Source: Kocuria turfanensis (GTDB lineage: Bacteria; Actinomycetota; Actinomycetes; Actinomycetales; Micrococcaceae). From it: 64,000 nt of DNA. Under the pieces are notes generated by a model. It was given only the letters and a program-made list of their open reading frames with translations, did not search any database and was not told the DNA's origin. The stretch lies in the NCBI RefSeq assembly GCF_001580365.1, contig NZ_CP014480.1, positions 3,678,170 through 3,742,169 of the forward strand. Direction: 5' to 3'. This document shows positions 26,582-35,341 of this stretch, piece after piece (position 1 is the first letter of the stretch; the number at the start of each line of letters is the position of its first letter). The translations under genes and the position numbers were made by a program.

Positions 26582-26901
26582 TGGCCTGGCTCTACCTGAC
26601 CGGGGCGATCCTCACCGAGGTCGCCGCCACCCTGTCCCTGCGGGTCGCCGCGGAGGGCCGCAGACGCTGGTACGCCGCCGTGGTGACCGGCTACCTGCTC
26701 GCGTTCACGCTGCTCGCCCTGGCCCTGCGCCACGGGCTGGGGCTGGGCGTGGCCTACGGCATCTGGGCCGCCGCGGGCGTGGCGCTCACCGCGGTCGCGG
26801 GCCGCCTGTTCTTCGGTGAGCCCCTGAGCCGGGTCATGGTGCTGGGCATCGCGCTCATCATGGGCGGAGTCCTGCTGATCGAGCTCGGCGCCGCCCACTG
26901 A
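26581..26901 (+). CDS. SMR family transporter, subunit 2
   Basis: This 106-residue SMR protein has four helices, helix-1 glutamate in GAILTEVAATLSLRVA and AYGIWAAAGVALTAVAGRLFFGE. The ATG shares its A with the TGA of the first SMR gene, so the two are translationally coupled. The pair resembles paired SMR exporters such as EbrAB or YkkCD in arrangement. A 70-base gap with a promoter for hisC follows. Confidence 0.88.
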   Translation: MAWLYLTGAILTEVAATLSLRVAAEGRRRWYAAVVTGYLLAFTLLALALRHGLGLGVAYGIWAAAGVALTAVAGRLFFGEPLSRVMVLGIALIMGGVLLIELGAAH

Positions 26902-26959
26902 CCCACCCACTGACCCGCCCGCCCCGCCCCGGCCCGCGGGCGGGCACCGGGGGCAGGTC

Positions 26960-26972
26960 TAAACTGTTCGGG
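26960..26972 (+). promoter_or_regulatory. Leaderless promoter of hisC
   Basis: TAAACT (26960-26965) ends six bases before the GTG at 26972. Confidence 0.6.
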
Positions 26973-28075
26973 TGACGCAGAACCTGGACCGACTCAACGC
27001 CCTCCCGCTGCGCGACGACCTGCGCGGCAAGGCCCCCTACGGCGCCCCGCAGCTGGACGTCGCCGTGGCCCTCAACACCAACGAGAACACCCACCCGGTC
27101 CCGGCGGACGTGCACACCGCGATCGTGGAGGAGGTCACCGCGGCGGCCTGGACCCTCAACCGGTACCCGGACCGGGAGTTCACGGCCCTGCGGGAGGAGC
27201 TCGCCGCGTACCTGGGCCACGGGCTGGGGGCGGAGAACCTCTGGGCGGCCAACGGCTCCAACGAGATCCTGCAGCAGATCCTGCAGGCCTTCGGCGGTCC
27301 CGGGCGCTCCCTGCTCACCTTCGTCCCGACCTACTCCATGTACCCGCTGCTGGCCGCGGGCACGCACACCGGTTTCGTGGCGGGGGAGCGGTCCGCGGAC
27401 TTCGGGCTCACCGCGGAGTCGGCGGCCGAGCAGGTCCGCCGGCACCGCCCCGACGTCGTCTTCCTCTGCTCGCCCAACAACCCGACAGGCACGGCCCTGG
27501 ACGAGGACGTCGTCACGGCCGTGTACGAGGCCGGTGAGCCCCACCGGGCCGTCGTGGTCGTGGACGAGGCCTACGCGGAGTTCTCCCACGGGGGCACGGG
27601 CACCGCGCTGTCCCTGCTGGCGGGCCGGCCCCGCCTGATCGTCAGCCGCACCATGAGCAAGGCCTTCGCGCTCGCCGGCGCCCGGCTGGGCTACTTCGCC
27701 GCGGCCCCCGAGGTCGCGGACGCGATCCGCCTCGTGCGCCTGCCCTACCACCTCTCGGCCGTCACCCAGGCGACCGCCCTGGCCGCCCTGCGCCACTCGG
27801 AGGCGCTGCTGGCCAATGTCGAGGACATCAAGCGCCAGCGGGACCGCATCGTCGAGGAGCTGCGCCGGCTCGGGCTCGCACCGGCGGCGTCGGACTCCAA
27901 CTTCGTGTTCTTCGGCGGGATGCCGGACTCGCGGGCCATGTGGCAGGCGCTGCTCGAGGACGGGGTGCTCGTGCGCGACGTCGGGATCCCCGGCCACCTG
28001 CGGGTCACCGCCGGCACGGAGGAGGAGACCACCGCCTTCCTGACCAGCATGGAGCGGATCGTCTCCGCCGGCTGA
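26972..28075 (+). CDS. hisC: Histidinol-phosphate aminotransferase
   Basis: HisC transaminates imidazole acetol phosphate in histidine synthesis using PLP. The 367-residue fold-type I aminotransferase has LNTNENTHPVP, WAANGSNEILQQ, SPNNPTGT, VVDEAYAEF, and PLP-binding Lys230 in SRTMSKAFALAGARLGY. It is the first gene of a his group that here lacks hisD, hisG, hisF and hisI; those must be elsewhere or beyond this segment. Between hisC and hisB (142 bases) a TAGCAT hexamer (28107-28112) may be a second promoter. Confidence 0.95.
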   Translation: MTQNLDRLNALPLRDDLRGKAPYGAPQLDVAVALNTNENTHPVPADVHTAIVEEVTAAAWTLNRYPDREFTALREELAAYLGHGLGAENLWAANGSNEILQQILQAFGGPGRSLLTFVPTYSMYPLLAAGTHTGFVAGERSADFGLTAESAAEQVRRHRPDVVFLCSPNNPTGTALDEDVVTAVYEAGEPHRAVVVVDEAYAEFSHGGTGTALSLLAGRPRLIVSRTMSKAFALAGARLGYFAAAPEVADAIRLVRLPYHLSAVTQATALAALRHSEALLANVEDIKRQRDRIVEELRRLGLAPAASDSNFVFFGGMPDSRAMWQALLEDGVLVRDVGIPGHLRVTAGTEEETTAFLTSMERIVSAG

Positions 28076-28217
28076 GACCCCGCGAGCCGGGGCCTCCCGT
28101 CCCGGATAGCATGGAGGCAGACAACCACCGGGCCCGACGCCCCGCCCGCCCGGGGCGGCCCGGGCCACCCCGCGGCCCGTCGACGGCCGCGCCGCGCCCG
28201 CGAGGAGTTCCACCCGC

Positions 28218-28847
28218 ATGACCGACCAGAGCCCCACCGGCACCCGTGCCCCCCGCCGCGCCTCCCTGGAGCGGCGCACGAGCGAGTCCTCGGTGTCCGT
28301 CGAGATCGACCTCGACGGCACGGGCGCCAACGACATCGACACCTCGGTGCCCTTCTACGACCACATGCTCACCGCCCTGTCGAAGCACTCCCTGATCGAC
28401 ATGCGGATCCGGGCCACCGGCGACACCCACATCGACGTCCACCACACGGTCGAGGACACGGCCATCGTCCTCGGGGACGCCCTGCGGCAGGCTCTGGGCG
28501 ACAAGGCCGGCATCCGCCGCTTCGGCGAGGCCACCGTCCCGCTGGACGAGGCCCTGGCCAACGCCGTGGTGGACATCTCCGGGCGCCCCTACGCGGTGCA
28601 CACCGGGGAGCCCGAGGGGCAGCAGTACCACCTCATCGGCGGGCACTTCACCGGCTCGATGGTCCAGCACGTCTTCGAGTCCCTGGCCCACCACGCCGGG
28701 ATCTGCCTGCACATCACGCTGCTGGCCGGCCGGGACCCGCACCACATCGCCGAGGCACAGTTCAAGGCCCTGGCCCGGGCCCTGCGCCAGGCCGTGGAGC
28801 CCGACCCCCGGGTCAGCGGCATCCCCTCGACCAAGGGCGCCCTGTGA
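28218..28847 (+). CDS. hisB: Imidazoleglycerol-phosphate dehydratase
   Basis: HisB dehydrates imidazoleglycerol phosphate. The 209-residue protein is the monofunctional dehydratase without the phosphatase domain of enterobacteria. Metal-binding motifs [31 protein letters not shown] and [13 protein letters not shown] are present. GAGGAG precedes the ATG by about eleven bases. hisH follows 17 bases after the stop. Confidence 0.95.
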   Translation: MTDQSPTGTRAPRRASLERRTSESSVSVEIDLDGTGANDIDTSVPFYDHMLTALSKHSLIDMRIRATGDTHIDVHHTVEDTAIVLGDALRQALGDKAGIRRFGEATVPLDEALANAVVDISGRPYAVHTGEPEGQQYHLIGGHFTGSMVQHVFESLAHHAGICLHITLLAGRDPHHIAEAQFKALARALRQAVEPDPRVSGIPSTKGAL

Positions 28848-28864
28848 GCGCGGAAGGAGATCGC

Positions 28865-29629
28865 ATGCCGGAGCAGTCCGCGCGGCCGGAGCCGGCCGCC
28901 CGCCCCACCGTCACGGTCCTCGACTACGGCGCGGGCAACGTCCGCTCGGCCGTGCGCGCCCTCGAGGCCGCCGGAGCGGACGTGGTGCTCAGCGCCGACC
29001 CGCAGGCCGTCCTGGACGCGGACGGGCTCGTGGTCCCGGGCGTCGGCGCCTTCGCCGCGGTGATGGAGGGCCTGCGCTCCGTCGACGGCCTGCGCCTGAT
29101 CGGCCGCCGACTCGCCGGCGGGCGCCCCGTGCTGGGCATCTGCGTGGGCCTGCAGGTCCTGTTCGAGTCCGGCGTCGAGCACGGCCAGGAGACCGAGGGC
29201 ATGGGCGAGTGGCCCGGCGTCGTCGAGCGGCTGAAGGCCGACGTGGTCCCGCACATGGGCTGGAACACCGTCGAGCCGCCCGAGGGATCGGTGCTGTTCC
29301 GGGGCATCGAGGACGAGCGGTTCTACTTCGTGCACTCCTACGGGGTGCAGGAGTGGGACTTCCCGCAGAACATCCTGAAGATGAAGCCGCCGCAGGTCAC
29401 CTGGTCCGAGCACGGGGGACGGTTCGTCGCCGCCGTGGAGAACGGGGCGCTGTGCGCCACGCAGTTCCACCCGGAGAAGTCCTCCGAGGCCGGCATCCAG
29501 CTGCTGCGCAACTGGCTGGGCACCCTCCCGCGGACCGGCCGGCTGGACCACCTCAAGGCCGGGGACCCCCTGGGCGGGGACACCCTGGCCGGGCGCCCGA
29601 CCCTCCAGCAGGAGGGCGACGCCGCGTGA
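28865..29629 (+). CDS. hisH: Imidazole glycerol phosphate synthase, glutamine amidotransferase subunit
   Basis: HisH supplies ammonia from glutamine to HisF. The 254-residue protein has the class I amidotransferase triad: Cys93 (LGICVGLQ), His202 and Glu204 ([11 protein letters not shown]). ATG 28865 follows AAGGAG by five bases and is preferred to GTG 28844. A C-terminal extension of ~35 residues after LLRNWLG is longer than in E. coli. No hisF gene is seen in this window, so its partner is encoded elsewhere. Confidence 0.95.
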   Translation: MPEQSARPEPAARPTVTVLDYGAGNVRSAVRALEAAGADVVLSADPQAVLDADGLVVPGVGAFAAVMEGLRSVDGLRLIGRRLAGGRPVLGICVGLQVLFESGVEHGQETEGMGEWPGVVERLKADVVPHMGWNTVEPPEGSVLFRGIEDERFYFVHSYGVQEWDFPQNILKMKPPQVTWSEHGGRFVAAVENGALCATQFHPEKSSEAGIQLLRNWLGTLPRTGRLDHLKAGDPLGGDTLAGRPTLQQEGDAA

Positions 29630-29787
29630 GCGCCGCCGTCGTCGTGATGGTCCTCGGCGCCTTCGTCGCCGGCGGCGCCATCTCCTTCCACCGGCAGAGG
29701 ATGCCGGCCTGGACGGTGGTGGCCCTGGCCCTGGTCGCCGCCGGGCTCATCGGCTACGGCTGGTACTCCTGGTTCCAGGCCCGCTGA
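29626..29787 (+). CDS. Small two-helix membrane protein in the his operon
   Basis: This 53-residue protein starts at a GTG overlapping the hisH stop (GTGA). It consists of two hydrophobic helices ([36 protein letters not shown]) joined by HRQRMPAW. No family is recognised. Position and overlap suggest translation coupled to hisH. Small membrane proteins at this place are usual in Micrococcaceae his operons as far as I recall; no function is known. Confidence 0.65.
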   Translation: MSAAVVVMVLGAFVAGGAISFHRQRMPAWTVVALALVAAGLIGYGWYSWFQAR

Positions 29788-29899
29788 GCCCGCCCGTCCC
29801 GCACGTCCCCGACCCGGAGCGGCTCCCCGAGCAGCTCCACCACCCGAGCAGCCCCGGACGGCCCCGCGCCGCCCGGGAGCCCGAGAAGGAAGAGATCCC

Positions 29900-30652
29900 A
29901 TGCCCCTGAGCGAGACCCCCCGCCTGCAGCTGCTGCCCGCCGTCGACGTCGCCGACGGCCAGGCCGTGCGCCTGGTCCAGGGCGAGGCCGGCTCCGAGAC
30001 CGGCTACGGCGACCCCCTGGAGGCCGCGCTCGCCTGGCAGGAGGCCGGGGCGGAGTGGATCCACCTCGTGGACCTCGACGCCGCCTTCGGCCGCGGGGAC
30101 AACATCGAGGTGCTGCGCCGCGTCGCGGCCGAGCTGGAGCTGAAGGTCGAGATGTCCGGCGGCATCCGGGACGACGCCTCGCTGGAGCGGGCCCTGTCCC
30201 TGGACCCGGCCCGGATCAACCTCGGCACCGCCGCCCTGGAGAACCCCGAGTGGACCGGGAAGGTGATCGCCCAGCACGGCGAGGTCATCGCGGTGGGCCT
30301 CGACGTGCGCGGCACCACGCTCGCCGCGCGCGGCTGGACCGAGGAGGGCGGTGACCTCTGGGAGGTCCTGGACCGCCTCGAGGAGCACGGCTGCGCCCGG
30401 TACGTGGTCACCGACGTCACCAAGGACGGCACCCTCAAGGGCCCCAACCTCGAGCTGCTGAAGGAGGTCGCCACCCGCACGGACAAGCCGGTGGTCGCCT
30501 CCGGCGGCATCTCCTCCCTCGACGACCTCGCGGCCCTGCGCACCCTCGTGCCCTCCGGCGTGGAGGGCGCCATCGTGGGCAAGGCCCTCTACGCGGGCCG
30601 GTTCACGCTCGGGGAGGCCCTCGACGTGGCGGGCCGTCCGGCGGCGCGGTGA
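29900..30652 (+). CDS. priA: HisA / probable bifunctional phosphoribosyl isomerase PriA
   Basis: This 250-residue TIM-barrel isomerase has the catalytic pair Asp16 ([18 protein letters not shown]) and Asp172 ([15 protein letters not shown]), plus DAAFGRGDN and EMSGGIRDD. In most actinobacteria this enzyme serves both histidine (HisA) and tryptophan (TrpF) synthesis; dual function is inferred from lineage. AAGGAAGAG lies before the ATG. sseB overlaps its stop by four bases. Confidence 0.92.
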   Translation: MPLSETPRLQLLPAVDVADGQAVRLVQGEAGSETGYGDPLEAALAWQEAGAEWIHLVDLDAAFGRGDNIEVLRRVAAELELKVEMSGGIRDDASLERALSLDPARINLGTAALENPEWTGKVIAQHGEVIAVGLDVRGTTLAARGWTEEGGDLWEVLDRLEEHGCARYVVTDVTKDGTLKGPNLELLKEVATRTDKPVVASGGISSLDDLAALRTLVPSGVEGAIVGKALYAGRFTLGEALDVAGRPAAR

Positions 30653-31503
30653 CCGAGCGCCGACTCCCCGCCCACATCGCGGCCCAGCTCGCGAGCGCCG
30701 GCGGCACGGAGGACACCGGCGGGCAGGCCTGGGCGGGGCGCAACCTGGGGGAGGGCACCAGCCACACCCACCGGTTCCCCGACGACGACGGCGCCGCCGC
30801 CGCGGCGGTCCTCGACGCGCTCGCCGGCCTGCGGGCCGGCGCCGGGGACGAGTCGCCGGTGGTCGCCGCCCTGGCCCGCACCCGGGTGTTCGTGCCGGTC
30901 GTGGCCGAGGTCTCCTCCTCGACCGTGACCGCCTCCGGGCACGTGGCCGACAAGGAGGCGGACATGGCGCTCGTGTCCCTGCGGGCGGCCGACGGCCGCC
31001 CGGTGCTGCCGGTGTTCACGTCCACCGCGGCCCTGGCCGCCTGGCACCCCCAGGCCCGGCCCGTGGCCACCGACGTCCGCCGGGCGGCGGTGGCGGCGGT
31101 CAAGGACGGCACCCAGCTGCTCGTGCTCGACCCCGGCGCGGACCTGCCCTTCGTCGTGCGCCGGCCGGCGCTCTGGGCGCTGGCCCAGGGCCGGGCCTGG
31201 ACGCCCTCCTACCGCAGCCCGGCCGTCGCCGAGGCGGTGCGCCGCTGCGCGGAGGGACTGCCCGGGGTGGCCTCGGCGGGAACCGCGCCCGGCAGCGGCG
31301 TCGCGGCCCGGGCCGCGGACGGCACGGTCGTCGACGGCGGAGGAGCCGGCCCGGAGCTGGCGGTCGTGCTCTCCCTGCACGCCGGGCTGGACCGGACGCA
31401 GGTGGACGACGTGCTCGCCCGCTTCCAGGCCCGGCTCAGCGTCGAGCCGGCCCTCGCCGAGGACGTGGACTCGATGCAGCTGCGCCTCACGACCGCGGGC
31501 TGA
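30649..31503 (+). CDS. SseB-family protein
   Basis: This 284-residue protein has an SseB N-terminal domain ([67 protein letters not shown]). A second, less conserved half follows. SseB-like proteins are found beside hisA and infC in many Micrococcales; the molecular role is unknown. GTG overlaps the priA stop. It is convergent with the DUF1844 gene 48 bases away. Confidence 0.82.
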   Translation: MTERRLPAHIAAQLASAGGTEDTGGQAWAGRNLGEGTSHTHRFPDDDGAAAAAVLDALAGLRAGAGDESPVVAALARTRVFVPVVAEVSSSTVTASGHVADKEADMALVSLRAADGRPVLPVFTSTAALAAWHPQARPVATDVRRAAVAAVKDGTQLLVLDPGADLPFVVRRPALWALAQGRAWTPSYRSPAVAEAVRRCAEGLPGVASAGTAPGSGVAARAADGTVVDGGGAGPELAVVLSLHAGLDRTQVDDVLARFQARLSVEPALAEDVDSMQLRLTTAG

Positions 31504-31551
31504 CCCGGTGTCCCGGATCAGCCCGCGTCGACGTGGTGCCCGGGAGCCCTC

Positions 31552-31962
31552 TCAGCTCACCGGTCCGGTGAACTTCTCGCCCGGCCCCTGCCCGGGTGCG
31601 TCCGGGTAGAGGGAGGCCTCGCGGAAGGCCAGCTGCAGCGTGCGCAGGCCGTCGCGCAGCGGGGCGGCGTGCTGGGACCCGATCTCCGGGGCGGCGGCCG
31701 TGACAAAGCCGGCCAGGGCGGTGATGAGCTTGCGCGCCTCGTCCAGGTCCTTGAGCTCGTCCGCGTCCTCGCCGGCGGCCAGGCCGCACTTCACGGCGGC
31801 CGCGCTCATCAGGTGGACGGCGGCGGTCGTGATGACCTCGATGGCGGGGACCTCCGCGATGTCGCGCATCTGCTCGTCGACGGCCTGCACCGTCTCCTGC
31901 GGGATGTCCTGGCCGGAGCGGGCGGCGTCGTCGTCGAAGCGGAAGGTGTTCTCGGAAGTCAT
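31552..31962 (-). CDS. DUF1844 protein
   Basis: This 136-residue protein matches DUF1844 (AVHLMSAAAVKCGLAAGEDADELKDLDEARKLITALAGFVTAAAPEIG). ATG 31962 is preferred; on the minus strand a CAGAGT hexamer ends six bases before it, so a leaderless mRNA is possible. The family is conserved between hisA and infC in actinobacteria without a known role. It is divergent from DUF503. Confidence 0.85.
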   Translation of the reverse strand: MTSENTFRFDDDAARSGQDIPQETVQAVDEQMRDIAEVPAIEVITTAAVHLMSAAAVKCGLAAGEDADELKDLDEARKLITALAGFVTAAAPEIGSQHAAPLRDGLRTLQLAFREASLYPDAPGQGPGEKFTGPVS

Positions 31963-32046
31963 GGTCCAACTCTGCCACACCGCTCCCGCCCGCCGGGCCT
32001 ATCCTGCAGGGGAGGCCGGCGCCGGCCGGGGAGGAGCGGGACCGCG

Positions 32047-32343
32047 GTGTGGATCGGGTGGATCGAGTTCGACCTGCTGCTGGGGGACGTGCACTCCCTG
32101 AAGGCCAAGCGGTCGCTGGTGCGGCCCCTCGTGGCCGAGCTGCGCCGCCGCTTCCCGGTGAGCGCCGCGGAGGTCGGCCACCTCGACCTGCACCGCCGGG
32201 CCCTGGTGGGGGCCGGCGCGGTCGCCGGGGACTCCGCCCACCTCGTCGACGTCCTCGACCAGCTCGAGCGCTTCGTGGCCGCCCGCCCCGAGACGGAGCT
32301 GCTCTCGGCACGCCGGGGCCTGCACACGACCGAGGACGAGTGA
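32047..32343 (+). CDS. DUF503 protein
   Basis: This 98-residue protein (WIGWIEFDLLLGDVHSLKAKRS at the N terminus, SAAEVGHLDLHRRALVG in the middle) belongs to DUF503, a small ferredoxin-like fold of unknown function often encoded near infB/rbfA or infC. Start GTG 32047 lies 13 bases after GGAGGAG; TATCCT (32000-32005) is a candidate -10. Confidence 0.8.
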   Translation: MWIGWIEFDLLLGDVHSLKAKRSLVRPLVAELRRRFPVSAAEVGHLDLHRRALVGAGAVAGDSAHLVDVLDQLERFVAARPETELLSARRGLHTTEDE

Positions 32344-32388
32344 AGGGGTCGGGGAGGAGCCCGGTTCCCCAACCCCCGGCCGATGGGC

Positions 32389-32648
32389 TAGACTGTCGGG
32401 CAGTGTGCAAGTGGAGGCAACTCCCACCCGCGCCGACCACGGTCGCCGGGTTCGCGACGACATCGTCCGCACGACGGCCCGCCGGGTTTCCCGCGCCGGT
32501 GCCGTCACGCAGCGCACCACTTCCGGGTGGTGCGCCGATGAGCCTCCGCTTGCCGACCGCAGCGGGGGCTTTTGCCGTTGCGGACCGCACCGGACCATGA
32601 GGTCCCCGGAGACCTCCGGGCGATCACGCAGAACATCAGGAGCACGGC
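32389..32648 (+). promoter_or_regulatory. infC promoter and long structured 5' leader
   Basis: TAGACT (32389-32394) is a likely -10, giving a leader of about 250 bases before infC. The 305-base gap between DUF503 and infC holds this leader and no recognised gene. A GTG-started ORF at 32405-32653 overlaps the infC start but shows no family resemblance. Confidence 0.6.
32512..32573 (+). promoter_or_regulatory. Two adjacent hairpins in the infC leader, the second terminator-like
   Basis: First hairpin: GCGCACCAC (32512-32520), loop TTCCGG, GTGGTGCGC (32527-32535). Second: AGCCTCCGCT (32541-32550), a ten-base loop, AGCGGGGGCT (32561-32570), then TTT. The second has ten pairs with one G-U and a short U-run, as in an intrinsic terminator. 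Its place before infC suggests transcription attenuation. Confidence 0.55.
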
Positions 32649-33578
32649 ATTAGCGATCCACGTATCAATGACAGAATCCGAGTCCCCGAAGTCCGTCTCG
32701 TCGGACCCGCAGGCGAGCAGGTCGGCATCGTCCGCGTCGAGGACGCACTGAGGCTGGCCCGCGAATCGGATCTCGATCTGGTCGAGGTGGCGCCCAACGC
32801 CAAGCCGCCGGTGGCCAAGCTCATGGACTTCGGCAAGTACAAGTACGAGGCCGCGGTCAAGGCCCGGGAGTCGCGCAAGAACCAGACGAACACGGTCCTC
32901 AAGGAGGTCCGGTTCCGGCTCAAGATCGACACCCACGACTACGAGACCAAGGTCGGCCACGCCAAGCGCTTCCTCGGCGCCGGCGACAAGGTCAAGGCCA
33001 TGATCCAGTTCCGCGGCCGTGAGCAGCAGCGCCCCGAGATGGGCGTGCGCCTGCTCGAGCGCTTCGCGAACGACGTCGCCGAGGTCGGCGCGGTCGAGTC
33101 GAGCCCCCGGGTCGACGGACGCAACATGGTCATGGTCGTGGGCCCGCTGAAGAACAAGGCCGAGGCCAAGGCCGAGGCGCGCCGCCAGAAGCAGCGCGAG
33201 GAGGCCCGGGCCGAGAACGACCGGAAGGCCAAGGAGAAGGTCGACACCTCCTCCGCCGAGCCCGTGACCCAGTCGATCGGGGACGCGTTCCCGGCCGAGC
33301 TGCGCGAGCAGGCCGCCCGGACCGAGGAGCCGGCGCAGCAGACCGCGCCGGAGCCCGAGGCGCAGCAGGCCGCGCCGGAGCCCGAGGTCCAGGAGGCGGC
33401 ACCTGCCGCCCCCGCGGCCACGGAGCAGGAGGCGGCTCCCGCCGCCCCCGCGGAGACGGCGCCGCGTCCCGCGGCACCGGCGGCGCCGAAGGCCGCGGTC
33501 CCCCAGGCGCCGCGGCCGGCGCCCAAGGCCCCGCGGCCCGGCCCGAGGCCGGGCGCCAAGCCCGGTCCGCGGGCCTGA
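32649..33578 (+). CDS. infC: Translation initiation factor IF-3, ATT start, long Ala/Pro tail
   Basis: IF-3 binds the 30S subunit and proofreads initiation codons. The conserved N terminus [19 protein letters not shown] begins at an ATT codon (32649), six bases after AGGAG (32638-32642). There is no ATG, GTG or TTG in frame between the upstream stop at 32598 and ATG 32787, so ATT must be the start. An AUU start allows IF-3 to repress itself, as shown in E. coli. The core ([27 protein letters not shown]) ends near residue 200; a tail of ~110 Ala/Pro/Glu-rich residues follows. The first codons use AT-rich triplets that are rare elsewhere here. Confidence 0.93.
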   Translation: MSDPRINDRIRVPEVRLVGPAGEQVGIVRVEDALRLARESDLDLVEVAPNAKPPVAKLMDFGKYKYEAAVKARESRKNQTNTVLKEVRFRLKIDTHDYETKVGHAKRFLGAGDKVKAMIQFRGREQQRPEMGVRLLERFANDVAEVGAVESSPRVDGRNMVMVVGPLKNKAEAKAEARRQKQREEARAENDRKAKEKVDTSSAEPVTQSIGDAFPAELREQAARTEEPAQQTAPEPEAQQAAPEPEVQEAAPAAPAATEQEAAPAAPAETAPRPAAPAAPKAAVPQAPRPAPKAPRPGPRPGAKPGPRA

Positions 33579-33629
33579 GCGGGCAGCAGGACCTTCCGCG
33601 CGAGCGGAGCAGAACTGACAACGCCCTGT

Positions 33630-33655
33630 GGGCGCAGCCGGTCCCGGCTGCGCCC
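33630..33655 (+). promoter_or_regulatory. 11-bp hairpin between infC and rpmI
   Basis: GGGCGCAGCCG (33630-33640), loop GTCC, CGGCTGCGCCC (33645-33655): a perfect stem without a T-run. It could be an attenuator, an RNA-processing site or a ribosomal-protein binding site for the rpmI-rplT part of the operon. Confidence 0.5.
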
Positions 33656-33737
33656 GGGGGGCACCGTTGAGGTGCGACGGACGTCGTCGTGCCCTCCGGT
33701 GGCCACCACCGGAAGAGACGCAAGGAGAACGGCCCAC

Positions 33738-33932
33738 ATGCCGAAGATGAAGACCCACAGCGGGGCGAAGAAGCGCTTCAAGCTCACCGGTACCGGCAAG
33801 GTGAAGCGCCAGCAGGCCAACCGCCGCCACTACCTGGAGCACAAGTCCTCCCGCCTGACCCGCCGCCTGGCCTCCGACCAGATCGTCACCCCCGGCGAGG
33901 CCAAGGTCATCAAGAAGATGCTGGGCAAGTAA
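33738..33932 (+). CDS. rpmI: 50S ribosomal protein L35
   Basis: The 64-residue protein begins [20 protein letters not shown], the L35 signature, and is highly basic. AAGGAG lies 11 bases before the ATG. The infC-rpmI-rplT order is nearly universal in bacteria. Confidence 0.97.
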   Translation: MPKMKTHSGAKKRFKLTGTGKVKRQQANRRHYLEHKSSRLTRRLASDQIVTPGEAKVIKKMLGK

Positions 33933-33985
33933 CCCCCATCGCATCCGCAGGGGAGCCCGCCTCCCCGCCCCGCACAGATTTGACC

Positions 33986-34005
33986 TCCCGGCCGATCGGC
34001 CGGGA
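33986..34005 (+). promoter_or_regulatory. 20-bp perfect palindrome before rplT
   Basis: TCCCGGCCGA followed by its exact reverse complement; as RNA it gives an 8-bp stem with a GATC loop, 21 bases before the rplT start. Possible translational operator or processing signal. Confidence 0.4.
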
Positions 34006-34026
34006 CCGAAGTGAAGGAGTACACAC

Positions 34027-34416
34027 GTGGCACGTGTGAAGCGGGCGGTCAACGCCCACAAGAAGCGCCGGGAAATCCTCGAGCAGGCCTCCGGCTACCG
34101 CGGCCAGCGCTCGCGCCTCTACCGCAAGGCGAAGGAGCAGGTCACCCACTCGTTCGTCTACAGCTACAACGACCGCCGCAAGCGCAAGGGCGACTTCCGC
34201 CGGCTGTGGATCCAGCGCATCAACGCCGCTGCCCGCGCCAACGGCCTGACCTACAACCGCTTCATCCAGGGTCTGAAGGCCGCCGAGGTGGAGGTCGACC
34301 GCCGCATGCTCGCCGAGCTGGCCGTCAACGACCAGCAGGCCTTCGCCGGGCTGGTCGAGATCGCCAAGAACGCCCTGCCGGAGGACACCTCCGCGCCGCG
34401 CGAAGCCGCAGCCTGA
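34027..34416 (+). CDS. rplT: 50S ribosomal protein L20
   Basis: The 129-residue protein has the L20 signature [25 protein letters not shown] and [24 protein letters not shown]. The GTG start follows GAAGGAG. L20 is an early assembly protein and represses its own operon in other bacteria. A ~10-residue C-terminal tail is specific to this lineage. Confidence 0.97.
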   Translation: MARVKRAVNAHKKRREILEQASGYRGQRSRLYRKAKEQVTHSFVYSYNDRRKRKGDFRRLWIQRINAAARANGLTYNRFIQGLKAAEVEVDRRMLAELAVNDQQAFAGLVEIAKNALPEDTSAPREAAA

Positions 34417-34429
34417 CCCCGTCGGAGCT

Positions 34430-35341
34430 GTGAACCTCACGGAGCGCCTGGCCGACCGGCCGATGTCCAACCCCCGAGCCGATCGGGTGCGGGACGTCGC
34501 GGGACTGGCCGGGCGCTCCGCGCGTTCCAAGCGCGGGCTGTTCCTCGCCGAGGGGCCGCAGAACGCCCGGGAGGCCCTCGCCCGGCACCTGGAGTCCCCG
34601 TGCGTGGACGCCGTCTACGTCACCGAGGACGCGCTGGCGCAGCACCCGGACGTCACCGCCCTGCTCGAGCGCGTGGCCGCCGACCGTGCCGTGTTCGTCC
34701 GCCTGGTCACCCGGGAGGTGCTCGCGGCGATGAGCGACGCGGTGAGCCCGCAGGGCGTCGTCGTGGTCTGCCGGTCCCTGGACGTGCCCGCGGCCGGGAT
34801 CTTCCGGTCGGCCCCGCAGTTGGTGGCTGTGCTGGCCCGGGTGCAGGACCCGGGCAACGCGGGCACGCTCCTGCGCGCCGCGGACGCCGCGGGGGCCGAC
34901 GCGCTGGTGCTCGGCACCGGCAGCGTCGACGTCTACAACCCCAAGGCGGTCCGGTCCACCGCCGGATCCCTGTTCCACCTGCCCGTGGCCGTGGGCGCGG
35001 ACCTGCCCGAGCTGGTCCGGGCCGCCCGCGCGGCCGGCTGCGGCGTCCTCGCCGCCGACGGCCGCGGCGACGTCGACCTCGACCGGCTCCAGGACTCCTC
35101 CGCCGCCCGTGCCGCCGGGGCCCCGCCCGACGACTCCGGCTACGACCTGGCCCGCCCCACCGTGTGGCTGTTCGGCAACGAGGCCCAGGGGCTGTCGGAG
35201 GAGGAGAAGGCCCTGGCCGACCACCGCGTGGCCGTGCCGGTGTACGGCCGGGCGGAGTCCCTCAACGTGGGCACCGCGGCCACCGTGTGCCTCTACGCCT
35301 CGGCGCGCGCGCAGCGACGGGCCGGGCGGGCGCGCCGATGA
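34430..35341 (+). CDS. SpoU/TrmH-family rRNA 2'-O-methyltransferase
   Basis: This 303-residue SPOUT enzyme has a substrate-binding N-terminal domain (RSKRGLFLAEGPQNAREAL) and the three SpoU motifs: RVQDPGNAGTLLRAADAAG, WLFGNEAQGLS and VPVYGRAESLNVGTAATVCLY, which form the trefoil knot holding SAM. Genes between rplT and pheS of this type are usually 23S rRNA methylases; the exact nucleotide cannot be assigned. GTG start 13 bases after rplT, and its TGA overlaps the next ATG. Confidence 0.9.
   Translation: MNLTERLADRPMSNPRADRVRDVAGLAGRSARSKRGLFLAEGPQNAREALARHLESPCVDAVYVTEDALAQHPDVTALLERVAADRAVFVRLVTREVLAAMSDAVSPQGVVVVCRSLDVPAAGIFRSAPQLVAVLARVQDPGNAGTLLRAADAAGADALVLGTGSVDVYNPKAVRSTAGSLFHLPVAVGADLPELVRAARAAGCGVLAADGRGDVDLDRLQDSSAARAAGAPPDDSGYDLARPTVWLFGNEAQGLSEEEKALADHRVAVPVYGRAESLNVGTAATVCLYASARAQRRAGRARR

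Noticed and set aside
28111..28221. 36-codon ORF ending in an ATGA overlap with hisB
   Set aside because: Its ATG overlaps a TAGCAT hexamer, so the expected transcript would start after it; Arg/Pro-rich composition is typical of noncoding GC-rich DNA.
32405..32653. 82-codon GTG ORF in the infC leader, ending on the ATT start of infC
   Set aside because: No family resemblance, and its codons cover two stable hairpins; its overlap with ATT is a consequence of CATTAG. A regulatory uORF is not excluded but unsupported.
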